From positions 6,544,501 to 6,608,500 of the forward strand of contig NZ_CP029693.1 in NCBI RefSeq assembly GCF_003228315.1: DNA of 64,000 bases, written 5' to 3'. Origin of the DNA: Pseudomonas putida (lineage in GTDB: Bacteria; Pseudomonadota; Gammaproteobacteria; Pseudomonadales; Pseudomonadaceae). Below, piece after piece: positions 17,174 through 25,836 of this stretch. Made by a program: the position numbers and the translations under genes. Numbering within the stretch: the stretch's first letter is position 1; each line of letters begins with the position of its first letter. The notes beneath the pieces are model-generated. The model did no database searches. It was not told the DNA's origin and worked only from the letters and a program-made list of their open reading frames with translations.

Positions 17174-18054
17174 CGCAGGGATTCGCGCAGCAACGTGAAG
17201 GCCGGTGAACTCTGGCGCCGGCTCGGATAGTAGAGGTGGTAACCGGAGAACGGTTCGCACCAGTCTTCGAGCACGCGTATCAATCGGCCTTGGGCCACAT
17301 GTTCCTGGACCAGGTCCTCGGGCATGTAGGCCAGGCCCAATCCCTGGAGCACGGCTTCCAGGCGCATGCCGATGTTGTTGAACACCAGTTGGCCTTCGAC
17401 CCGCACGTTCAGTTCCTGGCCGCCTTTCTCGAACTCCCAGCAATAAAGGCCACCGTGGGTCGGCATGCGCAGGGTGATGCAGTTGTGCGCCATCAGATCG
17501 CTCGGGATCAGCGGCTTCGCATAGCGGGAGAAGTAGACGGGGGAACCGACCACCGCCATGCGCATGTCGGGGCCGATGCGCATCGCGATCATGTCCTTGG
17601 CCACCTGTTCACCCAGCCGCACGCCGGCGTCGAAACCCTCGGCCACGATGTCGGTAAAGCCGTAGTCGACGATGATTTCGATATTCAGGTCGGGATTGTC
17701 CGGCAGCAGTTTTGAAAGCACCGGATGCAGGACCGTGAGCGCCGAGTGCTCACCGGCGGTGATACGCAACTTGCCCGCCGGCTTGTCGCGGAATTCGCTG
17801 AGCAAGGCCAGTTCAGTGTCGATTTCTTCGAACCGGGGCGCGATCACCCGCAGCAGATGTTCGCCGGCTTCGGTGGGCGAGACGCTTCTTGTGGTGCGGG
17901 CCAGCAAGCGGACGCCCAGTCGCTCCTCCAACTGGCGCATGGCCCGGCTCAAGGCCGGTTGCGACATGCCAAGCCGGGCGGCGGCGCGGGTGAAACTGCG
18001 TTCCTGGGCCACCGCCGAGAAAATGGCGAGCTGGTCATAGCTTTCAACGGTCAT
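17161..18054 (-). CDS. LysR-family transcriptional regulator
   Basis: 297 residues with an N-terminal HTH (RSFTRAAARLGMSQPALSRA) and an effector-binding domain of the CrgA/DmlR-like subgroup (ARTTRSVSPTEAGEHLL, then RLGEQVAKDMIAMRIGPDMR). It ends inside the convergent cupin fusion gene. The SDR gene lies upstream on the same strand. It may control that SDR or the hydrolase/cupin pair. The paralogous regulator at 19093 shares the same subgroup motifs. Confidence 0.9.
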   Translation of the reverse strand: MTVESYDQLAIFSAVAQERSFTRAAARLGMSQPALSRAMRQLEERLGVRLLARTTRSVSPTEAGEHLLRVIAPRFEEIDTELALLSEFRDKPAGKLRITAGEHSALTVLHPVLSKLLPDNPDLNIEIIVDYGFTDIVAEGFDAGVRLGEQVAKDMIAMRIGPDMRMAVVGSPVYFSRYAKPLIPSDLMAHNCITLRMPTHGGLYCWEFEKGGQELNVRVEGQLVFNNIGMRLEAVLQGLGLAYMPEDLVQEHVAQGRLIRVLEDWCEPFSGYHLYYPSRRQSSPAFTLLRESLRYVG

Positions 18055-18123
18055 TCATGCGGCCCTGTTATGAACGGAAGGTGATTATGCCATCTCCCGC
18101 ATGTCTGGCCAGACGCTGAACAT

Positions 18124-18993
18124 TCACTGGGGCGCCAGTTCGCCATACCAGTAAGCCGCGGTGACGCCACCATCCATCAGGAAATCGCTGCCGGTGATGA
18201 AGGTGCCTTCCGGTCCCATCAGCAGCGCGCCGAGGGCAGCCACTTCATCCGGGGTACCGCCGCGTCCGGCCGGGCACAGGTCGATCATGCGCCGGTAGCC
18301 TTCGCCGCGCGGGCCGCTCAATTCGTCACGGGCCAGCGGGGTGAAGATGATGCCCGGGCTGATGGTGTTCACTCGCGCACCGCGTTTACCCCAGCGTACG
18401 GCTTGCGCCATGACCCGCAGCGAATTGCCGCGCTTGGAAATCTGGTAGGCATGCAAGGGGTCGGTGACCTGATCGGGCGCCAGCATGGGCAGGGCGAGCA
18501 GATCGTCCACCGGTGTGGTGGCCAACGCTTTGTTTTGCTCGGAGCTAAGGGCTGGCAGGCGATGACCGGATTGTGAGGCGATGACAATCGCCGAACCGCC
18601 CTCGGCGATGACGCTGCCGAACTCCTCCAGCACGATCGCCGTGCCGTACAAATCAACCCGCAGGATAGTGGCGACCGGGGCTTGGGAGGGGGAAACGCCT
18701 GCGGCGTGAATGACGCCGGTGATTTCGCCGATGGCCGTGGCGGTCTGCACCAGCGCCTGTACCGAGGCACGGGAGGCGACATCAACGACGGCGGTGGAAA
18801 CTTCGAAGCCCGCGTCAAACAGCACCTTCGCCGCCGCGTCGGCATTCTCCTGCTTCAGATCCGCCAACAAGACGTGCTTGCCCGCGCTGACCCGGCGCGC
18901 GATGGCCTGGCCGATGGAACCGGCGCCAATCACGACAATCACGTTCGAAGGGGCTTTCATGAGGCCACTGTTGCCCGGCACGCGCTTTTGCAT
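18124..18993 (-). CDS. short-chain dehydrogenase/reductase
   Basis: 289 residues. The cofactor motif is GAGSIGQ (22-28), a variant of TGxxxGIG. The active site has Ser in IASQSGH and a YQISK YxxxK motif. The C-terminal sequence GTFITGSDFLMDGG is typical of classical SDRs. An insertion between the Ser and the Tyr makes it longer than the usual 250 residues. GAGAGGAG precedes the ATG by nine bases; an inner ATG at residue 12 is the alternative. It is divergent from the LysR gene at 19093, with a near-ideal LysR operator between them. The substrate is unknown. Confidence 0.85.
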   Translation of the reverse strand: MQKRVPGNSGLMKAPSNVIVVIGAGSIGQAIARRVSAGKHVLLADLKQENADAAAKVLFDAGFEVSTAVVDVASRASVQALVQTATAIGEITGVIHAAGVSPSQAPVATILRVDLYGTAIVLEEFGSVIAEGGSAIVIASQSGHRLPALSSEQNKALATTPVDDLLALPMLAPDQVTDPLHAYQISKRGNSLRVMAQAVRWGKRGARVNTISPGIIFTPLARDELSGPRGEGYRRMIDLCPAGRGGTPDEVAALGALLMGPEGTFITGSDFLMDGGVTAAYWYGELAPQ

Positions 18994-19027
18994 GGTTTGC
19001 GACTCCTCTCGTAGGGTTGCATCACCT

Positions 19028-19056
19028 TATATTGCTGTTTAATGCTCAACAATATA
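19028..19056. promoter_or_regulatory. LysR operator between SDR and LysR genes
   Basis: TATATTG-N15-CAATATA, a perfect 7-bp inverted repeat, lies in the 99-bp divergent gap, 37 nt from the LysR start and 35 nt from the SDR start. Size and position fit a LysR recognition site (T-N11-A type) overlapping both promoters. Confidence 0.6.
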
Positions 19057-19092
19057 GGTTCGGTTGCATGACTTAGTGAGAGAAATTCAGCA

Positions 19093-19995
19093 ATGATGCG
19101 TGCCGATCTGCCTGGCCTTACCGCCTTTATCGCCATTGCCGAGCACCGCAGTTTCAGCGCTGCGGCTCGCGTACTGGGGGTGTCCTCTTCCGCGCTCAGT
19201 CACTCGATGCGCAACCTGGAGGCCCGCCTGGAGATGCGCCTGTTCAACCGCACCACGCGTTCGGTCTCGTTGACCGAGGCGGGGGAGCAGCTGCTGAGTG
19301 GTGTTCGTCCGCTGATGAATGATCTGGCGAACGTCGTGAACGAGGTCACCTCGGCCCGAATCACGCCTTCGGGCTCGATCCGCATCAGTGCCTCGGAGTC
19401 ATCCATACGGCCGTTGATACGCCACGTGGTGCCCGGGTTCGTCGAGCGCTATCCGAACATCCATATCGAGTTCGTGGTCGACAGCAAGCTGCAAGACATT
19501 GTCGGCGATGGATTCGATGCCGGCATCCGCCTGTTCGATGACGTGCCACGGGACATGATCGCCATACGGTTTGGACCGGATGTGCGCTTCAATGCCGTCG
19601 CTTCGCCAGACTATCTTGAACGCCATCCTGCGCCTCGGGTGCCGCAAGACTTGAAGGCACATCGCTGCATCCGCTTTCGTTTTACCAGTGGCGGGCTACT
19701 GCGTTGGGATTTCAAGCAGGCAGCGCAAAGCATCAGCCTGGATGCCGAGGGACAAATCACCCTGGATAACATCAACCTGATGGTCGAAGCCGCGCTGGCA
19801 GGGGTGGGGATCGCATGGGTGCCCGAGACCGTCATTGCCGAGCATGTGCGGGACGGCCGGCTGATCGATCTGTTGCCGCAGTGGAATCCGAGTTACCCGG
19901 GTCTCTGCCTGTATTACCCGGCCAACCGCCATCCGCCGATTGCCCTGCGCTTGTTTGCCGAAGCTGTGCGGGAGTGGGCGGGCCAGGCTCAATAG
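19093..19995 (+). CDS. LysR-family transcriptional regulator, CrgA/DmlR-like
   Basis: 300 residues. The HTH contains RSFSAAARVLGVSSSALSHS, followed by NRTTRSVSLTEAGEQLL, which is typical of the large Pseudomonas CrgA/DmlR-like LysR subgroup. The gene is divergent from the SDR gene, its most likely target, with the inverted repeat at 19028-19056 between them. Two adjacent ATG codons could serve as start. A long hairpin follows the gene at 20028. Confidence 0.9.
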   Translation: MMRADLPGLTAFIAIAEHRSFSAAARVLGVSSSALSHSMRNLEARLEMRLFNRTTRSVSLTEAGEQLLSGVRPLMNDLANVVNEVTSARITPSGSIRISASESSIRPLIRHVVPGFVERYPNIHIEFVVDSKLQDIVGDGFDAGIRLFDDVPRDMIAIRFGPDVRFNAVASPDYLERHPAPRVPQDLKAHRCIRFRFTSGGLLRWDFKQAAQSISLDAEGQITLDNINLMVEAALAGVGIAWVPETVIAEHVRDGRLIDLLPQWNPSYPGLCLYYPANRHPPIALRLFAEAVREWAGQAQ

Positions 19996-20027
19996 CGGTG
20001 GTTTGATCCGGTTTGCGTGAGCCGCTG

Positions 20028-20055
20028 AACTCATCCACATCCGTGTAGATGAGTT
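20028..20055. terminator. stem-loop between convergent LysR and OprD genes
   Basis: AACTCATC pairs with GATGAGTT, and inside it ACA pairs with TGT around a TCCG loop, with one C/A mismatch. It lies 32 nt after the LysR stop and 23 nt from the OprD stop. There is no T run on either strand, so it may stabilise 3' ends or terminate inefficiently. Confidence 0.45.
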
Positions 20056-20078
20056 GCCTTGTGCTTACGCCAGTGACA

Positions 20079-21374
20079 TCACAACAGCGATATCGGATAG
20101 CTCACAAAGAGCCTGTTTTCGTCGAACTCGTTGGTGCTGAAGCTTTTGCGGATACTGGAGTTTCGCCATTTGATGCTGAGGTTTTTCAAGGCGCCGGATT
20201 GAATCACATAGGCCAGTTCGGATTCCCGGCCCCATTCCTTGCCATCGGTGATGGCACCCGAATGGACATTATCGCCACTCAAATAGCGGTTCATCATGGT
20301 GAGTCCGGGGATGCCGACGGTGACGAAGTTGAAGTCGTGACGTACCTGCCAGGAATGCTCCTGCGGGTTATCGTAACTGGAGTTGAAACTATCGTTCGCC
20401 AGTGTGCCGCCACTGGCTCCATTGACCCGCATCCATGCGGTATCGCCGGTGAGCTTTTGCAGGCCAACGTAGAAGGTGTTGCCGCCGATTTTTGCAGACA
20501 ACAGGCCGAACGCGGTCTTGTTGTCCATGTCTCCGGCCAGGCTCGCGCCGTTTTCCTTGCCTGTAAAAAAGCCCAGGTTGGCGCCCAGCGTCCAGTCACC
20601 CAGCGGTTGGCTGTGGCTCAGGCTGAAGTACTGTTGCTGATAGATATCCTTGAGTTCGTCGTACCAAAGCCCGACCGTCGTGCGCTTGTCGTTGAAGGTG
20701 TATTCACCACCGCCGAAGTTGAAGCGATCGGAAGTGAAAGCCGCTTTGCCGTTCATGGACATGTCTTCCATGCTGGCATCGTTGCGCGGGCTGTTCTGTC
20801 TGAACTGACCGCCGTAGAGCGTCAGCCCACCGATTTCCTGGGAAGTGACTTGGGCGCCACGAAAGGTCTGGGGCAGCGAGCGACCATCATCCGAACGCAG
20901 GATCGGCAGGATGCTGACCCACTCGCCGACTTTGACCACCGTCTTTGACGCCCTGGCCTTGGCGGCCACCCCCAGTCGTCCAAAGTTGTCAGCCGGGCGC
21001 CCATCATCGTGGATCGGCAACAGCTGTGTTCCACCGGTGCCTTTGCCGCCATCGAGCTTCTGCGAATAGAGCCCCAGTACATCGACGCCGAACCCTATTG
21101 GCCCCGAGGTATAACCGGAGCGCGCATCCAGGATGAAGTTCTGCGTCCATTCCTGCGCTTTGTTCTGCGGTGCGGCGCTGTTCGGATAGGCAGGGTTGAC
21201 GAAGTTGCGATTGAAGTAGGCATTGCGCAAATTCAGGGAGGCGGTTGCACCCTCGATAAAACCGCTGTTTTCATCAGCATTTGCGATGGCGGTCGCGCCT
21301 GCGCTGATGGCCAGCGTCAAGCCGATGAGTGAGTGGTGTGCAAGTTCATTACGGCAAAAAATAGTGTGGCGCAT
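20079..21374 (-). CDS. OprD-family outer-membrane porin
   Basis: 431 residues. The N-terminal signal peptide ends near AIANA. The mature start SGFIEGATASLNLRNAYFNR is the hallmark of OprD channels, and the rest alternates short beta strands with aromatic girdles. The C-terminus ends in a strand (RLFVSYPISLL). It is a substrate-specific outer-membrane channel for a small organic acid or amino acid. It is the last gene of the MFS/AroQ-like/OprD group under the LysR at 23497, so it probably admits the same carboxylate that the MFS carrier takes across the inner membrane. Confidence 0.92.
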   Translation of the reverse strand: MRHTIFCRNELAHHSLIGLTLAISAGATAIANADENSGFIEGATASLNLRNAYFNRNFVNPAYPNSAAPQNKAQEWTQNFILDARSGYTSGPIGFGVDVLGLYSQKLDGGKGTGGTQLLPIHDDGRPADNFGRLGVAAKARASKTVVKVGEWVSILPILRSDDGRSLPQTFRGAQVTSQEIGGLTLYGGQFRQNSPRNDASMEDMSMNGKAAFTSDRFNFGGGEYTFNDKRTTVGLWYDELKDIYQQQYFSLSHSQPLGDWTLGANLGFFTGKENGASLAGDMDNKTAFGLLSAKIGGNTFYVGLQKLTGDTAWMRVNGASGGTLANDSFNSSYDNPQEHSWQVRHDFNFVTVGIPGLTMMNRYLSGDNVHSGAITDGKEWGRESELAYVIQSGALKNLSIKWRNSSIRKSFSTNEFDENRLFVSYPISLL

Positions 21375-21506
21375 GGTGATTCTCTCGCATGGATTCTTGT
21401 TTTTGTTCGGGAGTTTTGAGGCCGACGCCTGAATTTCAGGCGCAGGCGGTCCTGGCAGCTGTTTGCCGAGGAACCGCCGGGAGGAAGCGTTTAGTGGAGT
21501 AGCGTT

Positions 21507-21962
21507 TTAGGCGCTGGGTGCCTGGCGACGCAGCAGGTCATTGATCGCTCGGATAGCGAGGGGATAACCGTCGGCTCCCATGCCGCAGATCACCGCATCG
21601 ACCACACCGGACATGATCGAGTGGCGATGCAGTTCATCGCGGGCATGGATGTTCGACAGGTGCAACTCGACCAGCGGGGTGTCGAGCAGTTTCAGTGCAT
21701 CGAGTACCGGAATCGAGTGAAACGAAAAGCCAGCCGGGTTGATGATCACTGCTGCGCCTTGCTCGAAGGCCTCTTGAATCCAGTCGACCATCACGCCTTC
21801 GTGGTTGGTCTGACGAAAATTGCAGACAAGGTCCAATTCCTCGGCAAGCTGTTCACTTTGGTGGCGAATCTGCTCGAGGGTAGTGTGTCCGTAAATGTGC
21901 GGCTCACGGCGACCCAGCAGGTTCAAGTTAGGGCCGTTGAGGATGAAGACGGTGCGGTTCAT
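21507..21962 (-). CDS. aroQ: AroQ-like type II 3-dehydroquinate dehydratase paralogue
   Basis: 151 residues, the normal size for type II dehydroquinases, with NGPNLNLLGRREPHIYG containing Asn12, Arg19 and the catalytic base Tyr24. Asn75 and His101 are kept. At the positions of M. tuberculosis His81 and Arg112, however, this protein has Phe81 (in GFSFHS) and His112 (in ELHRHS). Those residues normally hold the substrate, so activity on 3-dehydroquinate may be reduced or the substrate changed. It sits 15 bp after the MFS gene and before OprD, a catabolic setting rather than a biosynthetic one. No quinate dehydrogenase or dehydroshikimate dehydratase lies nearby. Confidence 0.85.
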   Translation of the reverse strand: MNRTVFILNGPNLNLLGRREPHIYGHTTLEQIRHQSEQLAEELDLVCNFRQTNHEGVMVDWIQEAFEQGAAVIINPAGFSFHSIPVLDALKLLDTPLVELHLSNIHARDELHRHSIMSGVVDAVICGMGADGYPLAIRAINDLLRRQAPSA

Positions 21963-21977
21963 GGTCGTCCTGCTGCG

Positions 21978-23348
21978 TTATTTGGAAAGAATGGCTGAAG
22001 CGTGAGTGTCGACGGCGTCGTCTTTAGCGACGGCGTTCAGGTCGATGCCGCGGGTTTCCGGGCCGATGACGATCATGACCAGCGAGATCAGGTTGATCAC
22101 CGCGCAGAGCGTCACCAGGGGCCACGGCGAGTTGTTCGACTGGCTCATCAACCACACGGCAATCATCGGCATCGGGCCACCGATCACCAGATTGGCGCCG
22201 GTGTAGGCCAGTGCCGAGCCCGAGTAGCGGACCTGGGTGGGGAAGGCTTCGGCGAAGGCCACGGGCTGGATGCCGCTCTGGAACTGGGTGAAGCCCAGGA
22301 ACAGTCCCATGATTGCCATGATGGCGGGGACATTCAGCGTGTTGAGGATCGGGAAGTAGACGAACAGGATCAGCAAGGTCATGCATGAACCCAGCGCCAA
22401 TGCCTTTTTACGGCCCCAGCGATCCGACAGATAACCACCGGCCAGCGCACCGAAAATCGCGCAGACGTTAGCCACCATCAGTGACATGAAGCCCGTCGAC
22501 TGGCTAAAGCCCAGGTGCTTGGTCAGGTAGCTCAGGGAGAAAATCACGATCAAGTAGAACAGCGCAGCAGGCGAGCAGAAGAACAGCATCAGGCGCAGGA
22601 TGGTTTTGTTATGGCTGCCCAACGCGGTTTTGAGCGGGCTTTTTTCCTTCTTTGCCGGCGTTTTTTTCAGGGCAACGAATGCAGGGGTTTCATCGACTTT
22701 CAGCCGGATGAAGATCGCCACCACCACCAGTACGAAGCTCAGGAGGAAGGGGATTCGCCAGCCAAAACTTTCGAATTGCTCGCTGGAAAGTGTCGCTGCC
22801 AGGCCCATCAACACACCATTGGCCAATATCTGACTCAGCGGTGAACACAAACCAAGCATGCCCGAATAACGGCCACGGCGATCCGGGGATGCGTGCTCCA
22901 GCGCCATCAATTGTGCTCCGGTGGACTCACCGCCAAGGGCGAAACCCTGAATGATCCTCAGGATGACCAGAAGGATCGGCGCCAAGATGCCCACCTGCCC
23001 GTAGGTGGGCAACAAACCCATCAATACTGAAGCCAGACCCATCATGGTCACAGTGGCCAACATCAGGTTACGCCGGCCCAGCTTGTCGCCCAGGTAGCCG
23101 CAAGTGATGGCCCCCAATGGCCGCGCTGCCAGGCCGACGCCGAATGTCGCCAGCGAAGCCAGCAGGCCCGCCGTTGGCTCCATGGCGGGAAAAAACAATT
23201 TGGGCAGGATGGTCGCCGACACCGCGCCATACAGCGTGAAGTCAAACCACTCCAGGGCGGTGCCGATGGTCGCGGCGGTCACTGCCTTGCGAGGCATGCG
23301 CAAATCATGAGTCTCGTTGCTGGTCGTGCTCATAAGGGTGCTCGTCAT
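21978..23348 (-). CDS. MFS carrier, metabolite:H+ symporter (ShiA/MHS-like)
   Basis: 456 residues with 12 predicted membrane segments. The family marks are ALEWFDFTLYGAVSATI in the first helix, the loop GDKLGRRN and FALGGESTGAQL in the fifth helix. It imports an organic acid such as a shikimate-, dicarboxylate- or aromatic-acid-like compound by proton symport. It is the first gene of the group with the AroQ-like protein and OprD. The start is uncertain: the ATG used and the one five codons later both lack a clear ribosome site. Confidence 0.88.
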   Translation of the reverse strand: MTSTLMSTTSNETHDLRMPRKAVTAATIGTALEWFDFTLYGAVSATILPKLFFPAMEPTAGLLASLATFGVGLAARPLGAITCGYLGDKLGRRNLMLATVTMMGLASVLMGLLPTYGQVGILAPILLVILRIIQGFALGGESTGAQLMALEHASPDRRGRYSGMLGLCSPLSQILANGVLMGLAATLSSEQFESFGWRIPFLLSFVLVVVAIFIRLKVDETPAFVALKKTPAKKEKSPLKTALGSHNKTILRLMLFFCSPAALFYLIVIFSLSYLTKHLGFSQSTGFMSLMVANVCAIFGALAGGYLSDRWGRKKALALGSCMTLLILFVYFPILNTLNVPAIMAIMGLFLGFTQFQSGIQPVAFAEAFPTQVRYSGSALAYTGANLVIGGPMPMIAVWLMSQSNNSPWPLVTLCAVINLISLVMIVIGPETRGIDLNAVAKDDAVDTHASAILSK

Positions 23349-23448
23349 TGTTTTTATGGTTATGGGTACTCATACGTTCCTGCGCGGGTTGGCGTTGGCG
23401 GGAAACGATGAAGTGAGTAGACGTTAGCGCATCCTGCTTGCAGAATAA

Positions 23449-23474
23449 TTATCGAAAACCAGATAAATTGATAA
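23449..23474. promoter_or_regulatory. LysR operator in the MFS/LysR divergent gap
   Basis: TTATC-N8-GATAA followed by a further GATAA half-site, 23-48 nt before the LysR start codon. The inverted repeat plus extra half-site is the usual arrangement of LysR recognition and activation sites. Confidence 0.5.
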
Positions 23475-23496
23475 GCTCACCTTATGGGTAGCCAAT

Positions 23497-24381
23497 ATGG
23501 AACTGCGTCACCTGAAAGCCTTTGTCGTGGCGGCCGACTTGCTGCACTTCAGTCGCGCGGCTGAGCAGTTGGGCATTGCACAACCGGCACTCAGCCAACT
23601 TATGCGAACCCTTGAGTCCGAACTGGGGTTGGCACTGTTCCGGCGGGAAAATCGAGGCGTGGCATTGACTGCCGCCGGCGAAGCGTTTCTGCCTCACGCA
23701 CGACAATCGATCGAGTCCAGCGACCTGGCGATAGCTGCCGCTCGACGTGCGCGCCGGGGGGAGGTTGGCGAAATCAACATCGGCTACCACTCGGCCTTGT
23801 TCGAGGCTAACTTGCCGCAGCTTTTGCGGCATTACTTCAGCACCTTCCCCGAGGTCAAAGTGTCGCTGGTGGACGCGGGGATTCGCGCGCAGTTCGACAT
23901 GCTGCTCGACCATAAACTCGATCTGGCGTTTGCCAGGGTGTTCAAGGATCACTTGCCGGATCGTTTGCGCACCCATCATTTCAGCCAATCCAGACTCGTC
24001 CTGCTGATTCCCGACAACCATGAACTGGCCGAGAGTTTCAGTGGAGAGCTGGCGACCCTGCGGCATGAAAAATTCGTATTTCTGCAGGACAGTGCCGGCA
24101 TCGGCCTGACCTCTCACACCCTTCAGGCCTGCCGGCAAAATCAACTGCATCCCGAAAACATCATGTACGTACCGTCACTGATGAGTATCCCCGGGCTGGT
24201 GGCGGCAGGGATCGGTCTGAGCATCGTGCCGGAAACGATGACGCGGTTAACCATGCCGGGCATCCGGATTGTTCCATTGGCTCAACCGGAAATGATCAGT
24301 GAGTTGTCGCTGATTTCACGGATTGACGAGCGTTCAAGTGCGGTGCTGCACTTCATCACAGAGGCCCATGGTTGGGGGTGA
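23497..24381 (+). CDS. LysR-family transcriptional regulator, CatR/BenM-like
   Basis: 294 residues starting MELRHLKAFVVAADLLHFSR, the opening typical of the CatR/BenM/CbbR group that senses aromatic-pathway acids. The HTH is followed by RRENRGVALTAAGEAFL and an effector domain with GIGLSIVPETM near the end. It is divergent from the MFS, AroQ-like and OprD genes, and so is the probable regulator of that uptake and conversion group, with the imported acid or its product as effector. Confidence 0.9.
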   Translation: MELRHLKAFVVAADLLHFSRAAEQLGIAQPALSQLMRTLESELGLALFRRENRGVALTAAGEAFLPHARQSIESSDLAIAAARRARRGEVGEINIGYHSALFEANLPQLLRHYFSTFPEVKVSLVDAGIRAQFDMLLDHKLDLAFARVFKDHLPDRLRTHHFSQSRLVLLIPDNHELAESFSGELATLRHEKFVFLQDSAGIGLTSHTLQACRQNQLHPENIMYVPSLMSIPGLVAAGIGLSIVPETMTRLTMPGIRIVPLAQPEMISELSLISRIDERSSAVLHFITEAHGWG

Positions 24382-24463
24382 TGGTGACGGATCAGTAAAC
24401 CGCTGGTTGGCACCCGCAAACGACGACTGAAAGGCATTTTCTCTACACAAGGAAGCGACACTC

Positions 24464-24838
24464 ATGGACATTCCCTTTTCTCAAGTCAGCGAGCGTTTGA
24501 ACGATCGACGATTCACGGTAGCGGGCAACCCTCAGGGGTTATCCGGGACAGGCACGGTGTTTCATTACCGCGTTGAGGACAATGCGATTTCGAGCACTTA
24601 CCAAGGCGGTCGCATCCGCACGGGCAATCAGGTGGGGCGGGTGACTGGGCCCGATTCCATCGAGCTGCTGTTTCATTGCCTGACGACCGAGGGTGAAATG
24701 CTTGCCGGCTGGTCTCGAGGCACGGTAGGTGTCGATGATGCGGGGCGTACTACGCTGAGCTTTGTCTGGGGCTGGTTGTCGGGTGCGACGGGTGGAGGGG
24801 AGTCGAGCTACGTCGAACTGACAGACCTTATGGATTGA
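24464..24838 (+). CDS. small hypothetical protein of the family often mislabelled N-acetylglutamate synthase
   Basis: 124 residues, all-beta in appearance, with TVFHYRVEDNAISSTYQGGRI and a second similar stretch ending FVWGWLSGATGGGESSY. The pattern (TVFHY..ATYxGG..G..GES) matches short Bacillus and proteobacterial proteins annotated as N-acetylglutamate synthase without evidence of that activity. It has a good ribosome site (AAGGAAG). It follows the LysR gene by 82 bp and is closed by a REP pair. Function is unknown. Confidence 0.7.
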   Translation: MDIPFSQVSERLNDRRFTVAGNPQGLSGTGTVFHYRVEDNAISSTYQGGRIRTGNQVGRVTGPDSIELLFHCLTTEGEMLAGWSRGTVGVDDAGRTTLSFVWGWLSGATGGGESSYVELTDLMD

Positions 24839-24840
24839 AC

Positions 24841-24942
24841 CTGTAGGAGCGAGCCTGCTCGCGATGGACGTTAACGAAAACGCTGGCGGCCTGATGCCCC
24901 GCGGTGTGCTTGCGTCCATCGCGAGCAGGCTCGCTCCTACAG
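24841..24942. repeat. REP pair (REPIN), about 102 bp
   Basis: Inverted CTGTAGGAGCGAGCCTGCTC arms with the spacer GATGGACGTTAACGAAAACG.., 102-bp class. It lies between the 124-residue ORF and the second RclR-like gene. Confidence 0.93.
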
Positions 24943-24990
24943 TTTCTCTTGTCTATGATCGGTGCATCTTCATCCGGCCAAGAGATTGCC

Positions 24991-25836
24991 ATGGATAGCC
25001 TGTCCACGTTGCTGTCGCAGTTCGGTGTGCGCGCCAGTCTGTTCTACAACGGCAGGCTGTGCGGCAAGGCGTCGTACGGCGGGGCTGATCAGCGCGGCTA
25101 TCTGCATTTGCTGCAGGTCGGTTCGATGATCTTGCAGGGGCCCGGTCGCAAGGAAGTGGTGCTCACCCGTCCCAGCCTGATTTTTCTTCCCCGGCCAAGC
25201 CGTCATCAGCTGTTGGGCGCAGGGCCCGAGGGGGCGCAACTGCTGTGTGCGTCCATGGAGTTCGAGGGCGGGGCGGATAACCCGTTGACGGCTTCGCTGC
25301 CCGATTGCCTGGTGCTGGCGCTGGACGAGTTGCCCATGCTGGCCGATGTATTGAAATGGATGTTCGCCGAGGCGGCAGAAGGGCATTGCGGCCGGGAGGT
25401 CGCGCTCAATCGTCTGTTCGAGTTGTTGATCGTCCTGCTGTTTCGCCATCTGCTCGACCATCACCAGTTGCACACCGGCATGATGGCCGGGCTGGCGGAT
25501 GTGCGGCTGGCGCGCTCCCTGGTGCAGATGCACAACACACCTCAGCACGGCTGGTCGATCGAAGAGTTGGCCCGCGCATCGAACATGTCGCGCGCCGCCT
25601 ATGCCGTGCATTTCCGTACCGTCATTGGCCAGACACCGGCCGATTACCTGCTGAGCTGGCGGATCAGCCTGGCGCAGAAACGCTTGCGTGAAGGACGACC
25701 GATCGCGCTGATCGCCAGCGAGGTCGGTTATGAAAGCCCCTCGGCGCTGGCCCGTGCGTTTCGGCGCAAGACCGGTTACAGCCCGACTGACTGGATGAAA
25801 AATCTGCCGGCAAAGGAAGACGAAAAAATGGCCTGA
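24991..25836 (+). CDS. AraC-family regulator, RclR-like paralogue
   Basis: 281 residues. It is strongly similar along its length to the regulator at 12531: same opening (MDSLSTLLSQFGV), same LIFLPRPSRHQL cupin segment, and the same HTH end (VGYESPSALARAFRRKTG). Cys24 and Cys86 are both retained, matching the redox cysteines of E. coli RclR. It is convergent with a DUF417 gene, the family of E. coli RclC, which belongs to the RclR regulon. A reactive-chlorine or related oxidant sensor is therefore likely. The last codons form one arm of the terminator of the neighbouring gene. The upstream in-frame extension through the REP pair is rejected. Confidence 0.87.
   Translation: MDSLSTLLSQFGVRASLFYNGRLCGKASYGGADQRGYLHLLQVGSMILQGPGRKEVVLTRPSLIFLPRPSRHQLLGAGPEGAQLLCASMEFEGGADNPLTASLPDCLVLALDELPMLADVLKWMFAEAAEGHCGREVALNRLFELLIVLLFRHLLDHHQLHTGMMAGLADVRLARSLVQMHNTPQHGWSIEELARASNMSRAAYAVHFRTVIGQTPADYLLSWRISLAQKRLREGRPIALIASEVGYESPSALARAFRRKTGYSPTDWMKNLPAKEDEKMA

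Noticed and set aside
20079..23348. Calling the MFS/AroQ/OprD group a quinate or shikimate degradation operon
   Set aside because: No quinate dehydrogenase or dehydroshikimate dehydratase is present, and the AroQ-like protein has altered substrate residues, so the substrate stays open.
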